Below are positions 35,590 to 46,376 of a DNA stretch of 64,000 nt, piece after piece (position 1 is the stretch's first letter; every line of letters begins with the position of its first letter). Source of the DNA: Thamnaconus septentrionalis (Eukaryota > Chordata > Actinopteri > Tetraodontiformes > Monacanthidae); the NCBI GenBank assembly GCA_009823395.1, contig CM020505.1:120629-184628 (forward strand), read 5' to 3'. The notes beneath the pieces were generated by a model, which was not told the origin of the DNA, did not search any database, and was given only the letters and a program-made list of their open reading frames with translations. A program made the translations under genes and the position numbers.

Positions 35590-35685
35590 TTGCTTGAGAA
35601 TTGAACCCACAACCAGGAGTGGAACCCTGGTCTCCAGCACCACAGTCAGCAGGCTAACCCACTGAGCTAACCTGCTAACCAGGTT
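35590..35685 (-). repeat. tRNA-like sequence, probable SINE head or tRNA pseudogene
   Basis: On the minus strand GGTTAGCTCAGTGGGTTAG matches an A-box/D-arm. Downstream, CCAGGGTTCCACTCCTGG forms a T-arm-like stem-loop and GGGTTCAATTC resembles a B box. Spacing is too long for a normal tRNA and no acceptor stem pairs, so a tRNA-derived SINE piece is more likely than a functional tRNA. Confidence 0.5.
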
Positions 35686-36166
35686 CCTGAGGGCTGTGGA
35701 GGGATGTCACTACATCAACAGACAGCAGTGACTTGACATTGGTGTGTTTCAACACTGGACCCTGCAGGAGAAACAAACAGCCACTGTCACTTTGTACAAA
35801 TACAACACAACAAGTGGAGCTGAAGCCTTTTAGATACAATGAAGAGGAAAGACAATTCTCCTCACTCTTTTAAAATTGAATTCAAACAGAGCTTGAAAGA
35901 AAGGAATTGAGCCTCAAAATCCACTTCATCTTAGGGTGACCAAACGTCCTCTTTGGCCTGGACATGTCCACTTTTTACATCCGGTCCGGGGCGTACGGGG
36001 GTGTTTTATAAATTCCTGAAAATTTACGGTTTTCATTATTTTTCACGGGAGCAATTAGCGTGTGCAGAGTAATACGGTACTGCCTGTGACGTAATCCCAG
36101 AGAGCCTGCCTAGTGGGTGGCTCCGCTGTGCTCAGGAACAGAGTGTGGCGAGGGGGAGGGTCTGCC

Positions 36167-36456
36167 GGTTTAGGTACAGAATTAGTCCGGGTGCAGAATC
36201 GTTCCGGGCGGAAGTGACTGCCGATACGGAAACTCCATTGGGACATACCTCTACATCGCGGTCGAACGTGATATATGGATAGATCGCGGTACATTTACGT
36301 CCTAATAGACTTGCCGTATGTGACGTAATTGGCAGTCGCCTCTGTCCGGTGGGCGAATGCCAACCGGTTAATTGTTTTACTGTCATTCCCTGGTGTTTTT
36401 ACGGTTTTTACGTTTTAATTAATGTTTTATACACGAAATCTCTCTCTCTCTCTACA

Positions 36457-36492
<36 letters not shown>

Positions 36493-36803
36493 TACATACA
36501 AGGTAAATCAAATCACAGTGACGAATGTATGTATTCAACGCACTCTATCTGTCTGTCTGTCTGTCTGTCTTTCTATCGAAATAGCATTTTGACCGTGATC
36601 TATCCATATATCACGTTCAACCGCGATGTAGAGGTATGTCCCAATGGTGTTGCCGTATCGGGCAGTCACTACGCCCGGAACGATTCTGCATCACGTTCGA
36701 CCGCGATGTAGAGGTATGTCCCAATGGTGTTGCCGTATCGGGCAGTCACGACGCCCGGAACGATTCTGCACCCAGACTACTTCTGTACCTACACCGGAGG
36801 TGG
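36167..36803. mobile_element. Long-inverted-repeat element with an internal tandem duplication in one arm
   Basis: The left arm (36167-36287) runs from CCGGTTTAGGTACAGAA through GTGCAGAATCGTTCCGGGCG to ATATATGGATAGATC. The right arm (36597-36803) is its reverse complement, but with about 85 bp present twice (36610-36694 and 36695-36779). The loop holds (TC)n, (CATA)n and (CTGT)n microsatellites. No coding sequence and no clear target-site duplication were found. Confidence 0.7.
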
Positions 36804-36879
36804 AGACAATTCTGATGATGGTGGGTATAAAGAAAAATGGGGGGGTTGCCTGACAACGCCACCTGGGGAGTTGCATGCC

Positions 36880-37389
36880 AGGAAATAGACTATAATAAAA
36901 TTCCTCGGGCTATACAGGTTCGTTACGCTTTGAGATTTGAGAGGACGAGATGGACTTCCAAAGAAACAGCTTTATTCAATAACAATTTAAAATAGTTAAC
37001 TCTTTTTTTTTTTTTGAAAACACACCACGAAAATCTTTTTTTAAAAGAACAATAAGACCAGGTTTAGCTGCCTGAGTGTCAAAAAAATAAGTACTATACC
37101 AAAAAGATTGTTCAAAAACATAAGAAAATAAGGGGAACAGGGCTGGACGTAGCCGAGAGGACAGGCTAAACAAAAACCAAAGAAAAACTCAAAAAAAGGT
37201 TATAAACAAAGCTAAGGGAATCACTACAAACCAAAATTCACCTTGTGCTGTGCAAAATAAACCAAAGTGAAGGGAACCACCACCGACTCAGTCTGCCGCA
37301 CTCCTGTCCAAAAGAAAAGAGAACAAAATTAATATACTAATACATTGAGACACTCAGGCAAGCGTTAAACAGTTAAAACAAAAGAAAAC

Positions 37390-37430
<41 letters not shown>

Positions 37431-37931
37431 TCACACACTTAATGAACTAAGAAGGAAATCAAACTATAACACAATCGCTTACTCAATAGATAACCCAAAG
37501 CTTGACCAAAAAAAAAAAAAAAAAAACTTAAAAACAAAACAAAGAAAAGAAAACCAACCAAAGAAAGTGGTTAGGCCAACAAAAAACAAACAAACTCAAT
37601 TGTCTAAACCAAATAAACCACAATCAAACGAAAAGTGTCCGCGTTGCGGTGGTGACACCACTGTTACCCGGCTAGAATGGTGCGGCAATTTGTGACGAGG
37701 ACATCGCCGCCGCAACAGTAACAGAGGGGTACGGAGGAAACAGAGGAAGACGTGACTGCACCCAGGCAGGGGGTTGAGACCAGCGTCCTTCCAGTCCCCG
37801 TCTCCTGGCACCGGTGTTCAACTGCAAGGCAGCCTCAACGCCGAACGCCAGAGGAGGAGAGGGTCAAAAAGCTGCGGCTTTAACAGCAGCTACAAGAGAG
37901 GGGGACAACGTTCAAGCAGCGGCAACAAAAC
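36880..37931. other. A-rich spacer; no gene recognised
   Basis: The sequence is rich in A runs, with (TC)n(AC)n at 37391-37430 and an A run at 37508-37526. GC content rises from 37630 to 37930, where short frames occur but none shows a known domain. The segment ends at the foldback's left target-site copy AACAAAAC. Confidence 0.55.
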
Positions 37932-38086
37932 ACTGTGGTCAAGTGAGCCGCCGTTCGTCTTCGCTCAGTCAAGCCAGCCGCTTCTACATTTTCAGTGTGC
38001 CGGTGTTGCCGTACTTACGGCGAGAGAGTCCACTGAGAAAGTCAGCGCTAGTTCTATGGCGGGCGTGTTAACTTCCGGTTTTGTCG

Positions 38087-38119
<33 letters not shown>

Positions 38120-39700
38120 TTTTTCGTTTTGCGACAGAAAGGCTCCAATATTCCATTTGTACTGTACAATAAAATCAAATTGCTTCATAAGTTCTGACAA
38201 TGCTTGGTACAGTTGACCTGAGGAAAACCCTGACTACATCCTCAGTCATTTTCAAGCATATTTACTGTAGCATTTTGGAGATATTAAGCCTCAAAGTTGC
38301 ATTTTTCTTTTGTTTAGCGACAGAAAAGCGCCAATATTCCATTTTTACTGTACAATAAAATAATTTTGCTCCATAGGTTCTTACAATGGTTGGTACAGTT
38401 GATCTGAGGAACACCCTGCCTACATCCTCAGTCATTTTCAAGCATTTTTGCTGTATCATTTTGGAGATATTAAGCCTCAAAGTTGCTTTTTTCTTTTGTT
38501 TAGCGACAGAAAAGCACCAATATTCCATTTTTACTGTACAATAAAATAATTTTGCTCCATAAGTTCTGACAATGGTTAGTACAGTTGACCGGAGGAACAC
38601 CCTGACTACATCCTCAGTCATTATCAAACATATTTACTGTAGCATTTTGGAGATATTAAGCCTCAAAGTTGCTTTTGTTTTTAGCTTTTCAAATGAGCAA
38701 AAACGACCTCGTACCCCACTTTTACTGTACAATAAAATACAATAGCTCCATAGGTTCTGACAATGGTTAGTACAGTTGACCCGAGGAACACCCTGACTAC
38801 ATCCTTAGTCATTTTCAAGCATTTTTACTGTATCATTTTAGAGATATTAAGCCTCAAAGTTGCTTTTGTTTTTAGCTTTTCAAACAGGCAAAGAAGGCCT
38901 AGTACTCCATTTTTACTGTACAATAATATCGAATTGCTCTCAAGTTCTTGCAATGGTTGGTACAGTTGTTCCTCAGGTCAACTGTACCAACCATTGTCAG
39001 AACTTATTGAGCAAAACCGTTGTAAGAACTTATGGAGCAATATGATGTTATTGTACAGTAAAAATGGAATATTGGTGCTTTTCGGTCGCAAAACAAAAGA
39101 AAAATGCCACTTTCAGGCATAATATCTCAAAAATTATACAGTAAAAATGCTTGATAATGACTGAGGATGTAGACATGGTGTTCCTCAGGTCAACTGTACC
39201 AACCATTGTCAGAACTTATTGAGCAAAACCGTTGTAAGAACTTATGGAGCAATATGATGTTATTGTACAGTAAAAATGGAATATTGCCGCTTTTCTGCCA
39301 CTAAACAAAAGAAAAAAGCAATTTTGAGGCTTAATATCTCCAAAATGATGAAGTAAAAATGCTTGATAATGACTGAGGATGTAGTCATGGTGTTCCTCAG
39401 GTCAACCATACCAACCATTATCAGAACTTATGGAGCTATTTGATGTAATTGTACAGTAGAAATGGGGTACGAGGTCGTTTTTGCCTGTTTGAAAATCTAA
39501 AAACAAAAGCAACTTTGAGGCTTAATATCTCCAAAATGCTACTGTAAATATGCTTGATAATGACTGAGGATGTAGTCAGGGTGTTCATCAGGTCAACCAT
39601 ACCAAGCATTGTCAGAACTTATGTAGCGATTTGATTTTATTGTACAGTAAAAATGGAATATTGGAGCTTTTCTGTCGCAAAACGAAGCACACACACACAC

Positions 39701-39749
<49 letters not shown>

Positions 39750-39923
39750 CCTTTAAAATTTTTTTTTTTTTTTAAACCGGAAGTTAACTCGCCCGCCATT
39801 GAACTAGCGCTGACTTTCTCAGTGGACTCTCTCGCCGTAAGTACGGCAACACGGGCGCACTGAAAATGTAGTAGCGGCTGGCTTGACTGCGCGAAGACGA
39901 ACTGCGGCTCACTTGACCGCAGT
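37932..39923. mobile_element. Foldback transposon of about 2 kb with 8-bp TSD AACAAAAC
   Basis: The element begins ACTGTGGTCAAGTGAGCC and ends GGCTCACTTGACCGCAGT. The two halves are long inverted arms of about 1 kb meeting near 38965. Outer parts of the arms share about 150 bp of unique sequence (for example CGTACTTACGGCGAGAGAGT). Inner parts consist of 185-188-bp tandem units carrying TACTGTACAATAAAAT, CTGACAATGG and GAGATATTAAGCCTCAAAGT. About five units lie on the left and four inverted units on the right. AACAAAAC occurs directly outside both ends (37924-37931 and 39924-39931). (GT)n and (AC)n(GA)n runs lie between unique and repeated parts of the arms. There is no coding capacity. Confidence 0.85.
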
Positions 39924-40061
39924 AACAAAACGGGCAAGGTGTTACAAAAAGCAAGCTTACCCAAGCGGTGAACGCAACAACGGTCACGCACACACAGCAC
40001 CACCTCCCGATGAACGCAAACCCACCTGCCAAAGAGCATAGGAAGCAGACGTGGGAGCAAA

Positions 40062-40185
40062 ATGCCAAAGCGCAAGTGCAGCTTCACAGACGAGCTGCAA
40101 AATAAATTCCCCACTTTCCGTCCCGTCGCGACTAATGGGAGGCGGAGTGCACCGTGTGTAAAGCTGGCACATACAGTATGTTTCG
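40062..40185 (+). pseudogene. First-exon remnant of a ZBED-type hAT transposase
   Basis: An ATG opens MPKRKCSFTDELQNKFPTFR, a well-known type of N-terminus in vertebrate ZBED5-like hAT transposase proteins. After a frameshift near 40125-40132, the sequence WEAECTVCKAGTYS appears in another frame and supplies the first Cys pair of a BED-like finger. Coding similarity ends about 40175 and poly-T-rich DNA follows, so the rest of the gene is deleted. Confidence 0.75.
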
Positions 40186-40904
40186 GTGTCTAATAAATAC
40201 AGAAGAGGATTTTTTCTTTTTTTAATCATTATTTAATTCCAGAGTTTTTTTTTTTTTTTTTTTTTTTTAAAGTTATTTTTGTACTGTTATTTTAGGCATA
40301 ATAAAGCCTCTTGAATAACCTCTGAGTATCCGAATTTGTGTCTTTGGTTATAGAGATTCTTTTTTTCATCAATGTATTTATTGAGTTCTTTTGGTCATAG
40401 ATGTTTACGGTACAGAGATATTATTTAGTTATAAAACTGAACTTTCTATCCATACAGAGGAGGCATACTTTAAATATATTTAAGTTATAAGGCATCTTTG
40501 AGTAAACTTAGAGTATCATTTAAGTATCTCGAGGCCGGGCTGAGTGTCCTCTTTTTTGGAAATCAAATATGGTCGAGGGTGACCAGACGTCCCCGATTTT
40601 GAGAGGGGTCTGGCTGCAGGACCTGCACTGTCAGGACCTTCCTGCACTGAGAGGTCCACCTGCACTGTCAGGACCGGAAGTTTAGATTCATGCTTGATTT
40701 AAAAATGTTAAAAAGTGGGAGATCGTCGCAAGACAAACATTTCAATGGTTGTGTTTGTGTCGATAAAAATCCACCTCATAAAACACAGGGTACACAAAGT
40801 TATGAAAGCTACCAGGAGTAGATCATAATCGTCGTAATTAAAACAGAAAATACAATAGTAATCGAAAGCTTGTTCTTACGGAAGCGCATTGCATTCACTA
40901 AATA

Positions 40905-40991
40905 AAAAAGACTTAGGCACCAGGATCTTGTCTTTTCTCGCAATTATGAGATCAGGATCTCGTAATAATGAGATCTTTTACGAGATTTTAC

Positions 40992-41051
<60 letters not shown>

Positions 41052-41660
41052 CAATAATAATGGAAACGTCTAAATCGGTAATCAATCGGCAACGATGGCG
41101 CTACAGTAGTTACTCTGCTATTGCTACATTCTTGGTTAGAGACACTGGGAAATACTTGCATTTCTGAAAACTGGGGATGGTATTAATATTAGTATGTCTA
41201 CACTGCGCAGGCATCTCAAATAGTTAGGATTGTTCTGACGTTCTCGAACAGTTGTCAAGTCAACAGTTTGTTAAAAGCGATCGAGCCAGCAGGCGCTCGC
41301 TTTCCGCTTGCTCTGTGTAAACTAGGCATTACGGTAATCACTGAGCACAACAGGGAAACTGGATAGAATTGCTTTCCGTTGTACTTGGTTTCAGATTTAT
41401 ATTTTTTTAAACATTATTTGTTGTCAGTCCATTCTTCTTTCTAAATAAAGTTCCTCAAAAAAAAAATCTGTTTAACTGCGATGGCGTCATCATTGCCGCT
41501 GATTACGGAGTTAGAAGTTTCCTTTTAATTTTATCTCGTCATTACGAGAAAAGATCTCTTAAATATGAGATCAGGATCTCGTAATTACGAGATCTTTTCT
41601 CGTAATTTAGAGATTATCTCATAATTACCAGATCTTTTCAGAATGTTTGCCTAGAAAACA
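40905..41660. repeat. Inverted-repeat element built of CTCGTAATTACGAG palindromes
   Basis: The left arm (40905-40990) and right arm (41530-41660) both contain chained palindromes such as GAGATCAGGATCTC and CTCGTAATTACGAG, in opposite order. TAGGCA near the left end mirrors TGCCTA near the right end. Between them lie (ATT)n at 40992-41050 and 480 bp of unique, non-coding sequence. This looks like a MITE with palindromic subterminal repeats. Confidence 0.6.
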
Positions 41661-41776
41661 AATAAAATATAATAAAATATTAATTTAAAAAAAAAAAAAG
41701 CAAAAAAACAAAGCCGGGGCCTTTTCTGATATCTATCGACCTGATCTATTTTTTGTTATTTATTTATTTATTTTTT

Positions 41777-41894
41777 TGCTGCTGTACTTCTGTACTTCTT
41801 GACACTCACAGTACTCCAAGTACCCTCTTTTGTGACGTTTTTGCTGCTGTACTTCTTGACACTCACAGTACGCCAAGTACACTATTTTGTCACG
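41777..41894 (+). repeat. Tandem duplication of about 58-62 bp
   Basis: GCTGCTGTACTTCT, TTGACACTCACAGTAC and CCAAGTAC occur twice with small differences (CTCTTTTGTGACG versus ACTATTTTGTCACG). Confidence 0.85.
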
Positions 41895-42424
41895 TCTTCT
41901 GTTATAAGATATTTTCATTTATAAAAACTTTTAATTAGAAAGGCTTTAAATCAACTTCCAGTCTAAAGCGTTTAATTTGAAAGGCTTAAAATCAACTTCC
42001 GGTCCTGACAGTGCAGGCGGACCTCTCAGTGCAGGTCTGCAGCCAGACTCTCTTGGGCCGATTTTCGGGGACAGTCCCCGATTTTCCGCCCCGTCCCCGA
42101 TTTGAATGGGAGAGAAAAGATGTTGCGCGCGCACACAAATTCCAGTTATTACGGCAGTCAGTGAACCTCCACGGGACAAAATGAAGTGCGTACCGTATCA
42201 GTTCATTACGGGACAGGTTTTTTAGTTGCCAAATATGGGACAATCGCGTTTTTTACGGGAGTAGACCACAGACGGACATCAAATGAGGTTATTTCATTTT
42301 CCCTAAAAAACGGGACAAATTGTGTCCCGGGAGAAATTTTATTTTTCCCGGGACAGGTGGTGAAAAAAAGACAAAAAAAAAAAAACAATTCTGGGAAAAA
42401 ACGGGACGGGTGGCAACCCTATCT

Positions 42425-42803
42425 TCACAGTCACCTCAGCTGGTGACTGGTGGTGGGAGCATAAAGCTCTCTTCGTTCGGGTAAGCGTGCTCATTTTTCG
42501 AACGTCTGCCAAAGTTGAATGTAGTTGTGGCTGAGCCCTGACGCGTTCAGTGTGTAGGAGCCTGTACTCAACGTCGACCATCAAAAGAGTCGATCCGATT
42601 TTTTTTTGTGTGTGTGTGGTAGTCTTCCGTGGCAGCTCTCACACGCAGCGCTAAGTCCCTGCTCCCACCACCATTGTCATTGGTTTAGTTCTTTTTTTTT
42701 TTTTATTCCTTCCTTTGATTTGTCTCTTAAGGTTATGTTTGGATTATCAGTTGGTTTAATTTCTTCGTTGACTTATTCCCTCTTCTTTTTTGTTCCTCTT
42801 AGG

Positions 42804-42851
<48 letters not shown>

Positions 42852-43366
42852 ATGAGTATTGGCTCCCTTGTAAAGGGATTATTTGTTTGTGTTATCGATT
42901 TTCCGTGATTCAGTTTAACTGAGTTGTGTTTCTTTGGTTGGGGGAGTAATACGCCCAGCTCCACCCCCCCAGTAAACGCCCACAATTGGTTTGTTTCTTT
43001 TTTTTCCCTATTATATATACTTCAGATTTCTTCTTCCTATATTTTACTTTAGATTTTGTTTTCATATAAGATTTTGTTTGTTTTACTTATTGTGTTGTTG
43101 CTTTTTATTAGTATTTTATTTCAAACTGTGTCTCACCATCTCTTTTGTTTCCAGGACAGGAGCTGGTGCAGCAGGCGGCAGGCTTCCCCTGGTTGTGGTC
43201 CCCTTCGCACTCTCGTCTTAATTTTGCAGTGGCACGTGGCGATTTGGTTTGTAGTGGTCTTTTGTTTTCATTAGTGATTTTGATTAATTTAGTCCGACCG
43301 CCTTGCTAATATCTAGCCCTGTGCCTGTTCTGTTTTGTTTTCCCTTTAGTGACAGTTTTGTCACGT
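42425..43366. other. T-rich spacer; no gene recognised
   Basis: It contains (ATT)n at 42806-42850 and long T-rich stretches on the plus strand. Phe/Tyr/Leu-rich open frames follow from the composition and show no domain. Confidence 0.6.
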
Positions 43367-43939
43367 GTCAGGTAAGGATCCAAGTGCAACACCAGATGGG
43401 TAAGGAAAGAGGATTTATTTGCGACAGTTAGCAACAGTCGGCTAAAGCTCGTGGTCAGGGATGGAAGGCAGGTCAGTTCACCGAGACGGCGGCAGAGCAG
43501 GCTGGTCGGAGACGAAAGGCGGGTCGATTCTCCGGGACGGCGGCAGAGCAGGCTGGTCGGGAACGAAAGGCGGGTTGGATGTCCGGGGCGGAGATCGAGG
43601 GTTGGTGTCCAAGGCTTTCCAGGTCGGCAGTAACAGGGCAGGAGAAGCAGGCTCGTGGTCGGACACAGAAGCGAGGTCGGGTTACCAGGACAGGAATGCA
43701 GGACGCAGGTCAGGGGCAGAAAACAGGTTGAGATCGGGCAGGCAGAACAGGAAACGCTGGAAGGTCATAACAAAGTTAGCGGACAATCTGACAACGAGTG
43801 TGTGTGGGACCAGGGTTTATAAGCAGCAGTGATGGCAGAGAGAAAGCAGTTGTGTCAATCAGGTGAAAACGTGCCTCAGCTGCGCGCCAGCCAAGGGCAC
43901 ACTGAATCCCAGCAGGCAAGACTGACAGGCGTGCGACAG
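43367..43939 (-). mobile_element. LTR-like element, minus orientation, with 51-bp minisatellite
   Basis: On the minus strand it begins TGTCGCACGCCTGTC and ends ACCTGACA. It has TTATAAACCC as a TATA-like box near 43817 and AATAAATCC near 43412 as a poly-A signal. Its layout resembles the solo LTR at 59890. Between 43465 and 43600 a 51-bp unit (ACGGCGGCAGAGCAGGCTGG with GAACGAAAGGCGGGT) is repeated about 2.5 times. No flanking duplication was found. Confidence 0.5.
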
Positions 43940-44391
43940 GTTTGAGACCCATGTCAGATTTTAAACCTTCAGAGTGTTTCTTTTTAATCCGGATTACCAT
44001 ATGAAATAAACTGATTGTTTTTTGGAAGTCCGTCTCTTGTCCTCTATTTATAACATTATAACAGTGCACAAATCTGAATGAATGAAATTCCCTGGGTGGC
44101 GTTGTTGAGCAACCCACCCACCCCCATGCCCCCTCTCTGTTTTTACCATTTCGCCACATATGCAAGAAAACAGCTGCACACTTGAACACTCATTCGTACA
44201 GTACACATGAGCCTGGAGATATAAACAAAGCAAAACAAAGATTCAAATGTTACTGTTGGCGCATGTGACGCAGCCATCTTACGAGTAATAACTTGCGTTA
44301 TCTATCTTTTCGACGGAGGAAGAAAATCACCCTGCTCACTTCAGTCACCATGGAACCGGAAAGAGAGAGAACTTTATTGACACACCCACAT

Positions 44392-45575
44392 TTACATAGA
44401 ACAGTAGAGTGACGTATGAGATCTAATTTCTAAGTCTAATTTCTTTTTATCATGTCTGTATGCAAAGCATGTAGAACCAAATATCCTCATCCTGGATAGG
44501 TTAGGTTTCTTCCCTGTCAACATAAAGAAAGGGGTTTGTTTCGTCCTGTCATTGAAACATCTGTTGCGTATCGCTGCAGCAGTCATTACAGCGTACGTCC
44601 AAAACTCTTTTGGTAGGTTGCTTCTATGAGCATGCACCTTGCCATGTTAAATACAGTTTGCCAATTTCTCTCCGCCGTGCTGTTTTGATGTGGCGAATAC
44701 GGTGCGGAGGACTTGTGTCTTATGCCTTTTTGTGTTAAGTAAAGCTTGAAACTCTTTTCCCGTGAATTCTGTGCCATTGTCTGTTCTAACACACTTCACA
44801 CTTCCATAAGGAGCAACATCAGTGAAAAATCTTTCAGTCGCCTTTACAGTGTCATTTTTAGCTTTGAGTAAATACACAAATACTGTACTTGAGTAGTCGT
44901 CAGTAAATGCTAGCGTATATCTGAATCCATCTTTAGCGACTGGATCAATAGGGCCAGCTAGATCGGCTCAAGTGCTGATTTTGCTCGTGTATCTGGCTCC
45001 CTGTTCCTGGTTTGAACAAATGTTCCCTGTGTGCAAATGTCACAACTCAGTTTGGATTTATCCAGTTTACCCTTAATCTGCATCCCCTCTACAACATCCT
45101 GCAATTTACATACATCTTCATAATTACAGTGCCCGGGGAGTCTTTGCCATGTCTGAATATCATTACAACTGTTAAAGCTGTCATCAGTTACATCATTTAC
45201 AGTATTTAAATAATAAAGCATGTTGTACTCTTATATGTCAAACCTGGTCCCACTTTTGTGAATGAGTTCATTGCGACCTTCTCTGAAGCTGACTGAAGCT
45301 CCATTGGTCGTCGTTGCCTTCACGGAGAAGATGTCCTGTGGATACGTCAGGACATAGAGCGCCTTCTTCAGCGTGGCTTTGACCCTCTTTCCTTCACGAT
45401 CCACCAGCGTCACCTCGGCGTCGCCTTTCCTCAGCGCTACGCCGTTTGTTCTCGTGCCATCGGCCAGTTCAACTGTGTGATTTTTGGGCTGGAATGTCTC
45501 ATCAAAACTTACGAACTTCTGTATCTCTGCTATTATATGTGAAGTTACTCCAGTGCCAGGCCAACAAGTTGACAT
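44392..45575 (-). pseudogene. Copia pol remnant: protease, GAG-pre-integrase and integrase
   Basis: From 45575 the frame contains a protease-like start whose active site reads GTGVTSHI instead of a D-S-G-A-[ST]-xH form, then LADGTRTNG and LYVLTYPQDIFSV. A WQRLPGHCNYEDVCKLQ stretch (45221-44958) is the GAG-pre-integrase zinc region with the CDICTQG pair. Integrase follows in two frames (44877-44647 and 44792-44392). It has RTDNGTEFTGKEF with the second catalytic Asp, SPHQNSTAERNWQT with the Glu, and PNLSRMRIFGSTCFAY at its end. Frameshifts occur near 44700, 44950 and 45225. Function is lost. Confidence 0.85.
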
Positions 45576-45630
45576 TCACTCACTTTGAATGCATACGATT
45601 GTTCCTCACAGCTATCATCTGCTGCTTGAT

Positions 45631-46374
45631 TCATGTTATCCTTGTTTTTGCGTCGACACAATGCACTTTTGTGTGTCGAACTTTTACAATATCCACACCA
45701 TTGGTCCTGCCTTCTCTGGCGCTAATTTGGATGTGCACGAACCTTATGTCCCTTCTTGCCACACGTGTAGGTGCGGCCACTTTCATAATGTTATCTTCAG
45801 AACCAGTGCAAAACTTTTCCGTGTCTTCAAAACTTCTTAGTTTGGTCTTAAATTCGGCAATAGTTAGATTATCATCTCCTTGAGTGACATGGATGGAAAA
45901 TGGCTTATAAGCCTCAGGTAATCCTTTTAACACCATGGCAATTAAGAGTCCATCATTAAGTGTCTCGTTAGCATTTCTTAGTGCTGTTATTGCCGTCTCA
46001 GCCCGGATAATATAGTCGGTGACACTTTCACTCACTACTTTCTGCAGGGATGTTAGCTCGGTGTACACATGGCTTTCCCTTCCCGGCATAATGGTCCCTT
46101 AATATCTTGAGGGCTTTTCTCCCGTTGTCGGCTGCCTCTCTCATAATAACAAACTTTTGTCATCCAAAAACTGGATCATTTCGGCATACGCCTCCTCGTT
46201 CTGTGGAGTATCCGCCTCCACGTTGTCCGCGGTGGGTTCAGTCAGTATGGTTTCTTTTAGCCCCAGCAGCCGCATGCGGGCTAACAGCTTTGTCTCCCAT
46301 AGCTCGTAGTTTCGCTCGTCTCCGTCAAAAGCACAGTCTCTGCCACCAACTACCGATATCTCGCCTGGGCCCAT
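45631..46374 (-). pseudogene. Copia gag remnant
   Basis: An ATG at 46374-46372 starts MGPGEISVVGG followed by a WETKLLARMR helix, typical of copia gag N-termini. A frame break near 46100 leads into the second part (46089-45631). It has SVTDYIIRAETAI, MVLKGLPEAYKPF and a helical stretch (LTIAEFKTKLRSFE), as in UBN2/gag-polypeptide families. A CCHC knuckle is not evident because the frame is disturbed near 45680-45740. The start codon lies inside the primer-binding site. Confidence 0.75.
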
Positions 46375-46376
46375 AA
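46365..46376 (-). other. Copia primer-binding site, complementary to an internal part of tRNA-iMet
   Basis: Just inside the 5' LTR the minus strand reads TTATGGGCCCAG. This is complementary to the anticodon stem-loop region of initiator tRNA-Met (CTGGGCCCATAA), the half-tRNA priming used by Drosophila copia and relatives. It overlaps the gag ATG. Confidence 0.75.

Larger units (their letters stand above)
35933..40570 (+). mobile_element. Probable remnant of a ZBED-type hAT element, heavily invaded
   Basis: The left end AGGGTGACCAAACGTCCTC and the right-side sequence GTGTCCTCTTTTTTGGAAAT near 40548, followed by CAAATATGGTC, look like the two ends of one DNA transposon family. The last bases (ACCCT) are missing where another element starts at 40575. 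A ZBED-like first exon at 40062 lies inside and points the same way. The interior holds the inverted-repeat element at 36167-36803 and the foldback at 37932-39923. Joining these ends into one element is inference. Confidence 0.4.
40575..42419. mobile_element. DNA-transposon remnant with inverted ends (AGGGTGACC / GGCAACCCT)
   Basis: The segment at 40585-40690, with GGTCTGGCTGCAGGACCTGC and GTCAGGACCGGAAGTT, recurs inverted at about 41984-42060. Outside the right copy are several GGGAC-containing pieces (GGGGACAGTCCCCGATTTTC, CGGGACAGGT, CGGGACGGGTGGCAACCCT). They resemble nested ends of related elements. The left terminus AGGGTGACC and right terminus GGCAACCCT are similar inverted ends. No transposase survives inside. 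Confidence 0.55.

Noticed and set aside
35590..35685. Functional tRNA gene
   Set aside because: A- and B-box-like motifs are present, but spacing is wrong and no acceptor stem closes.
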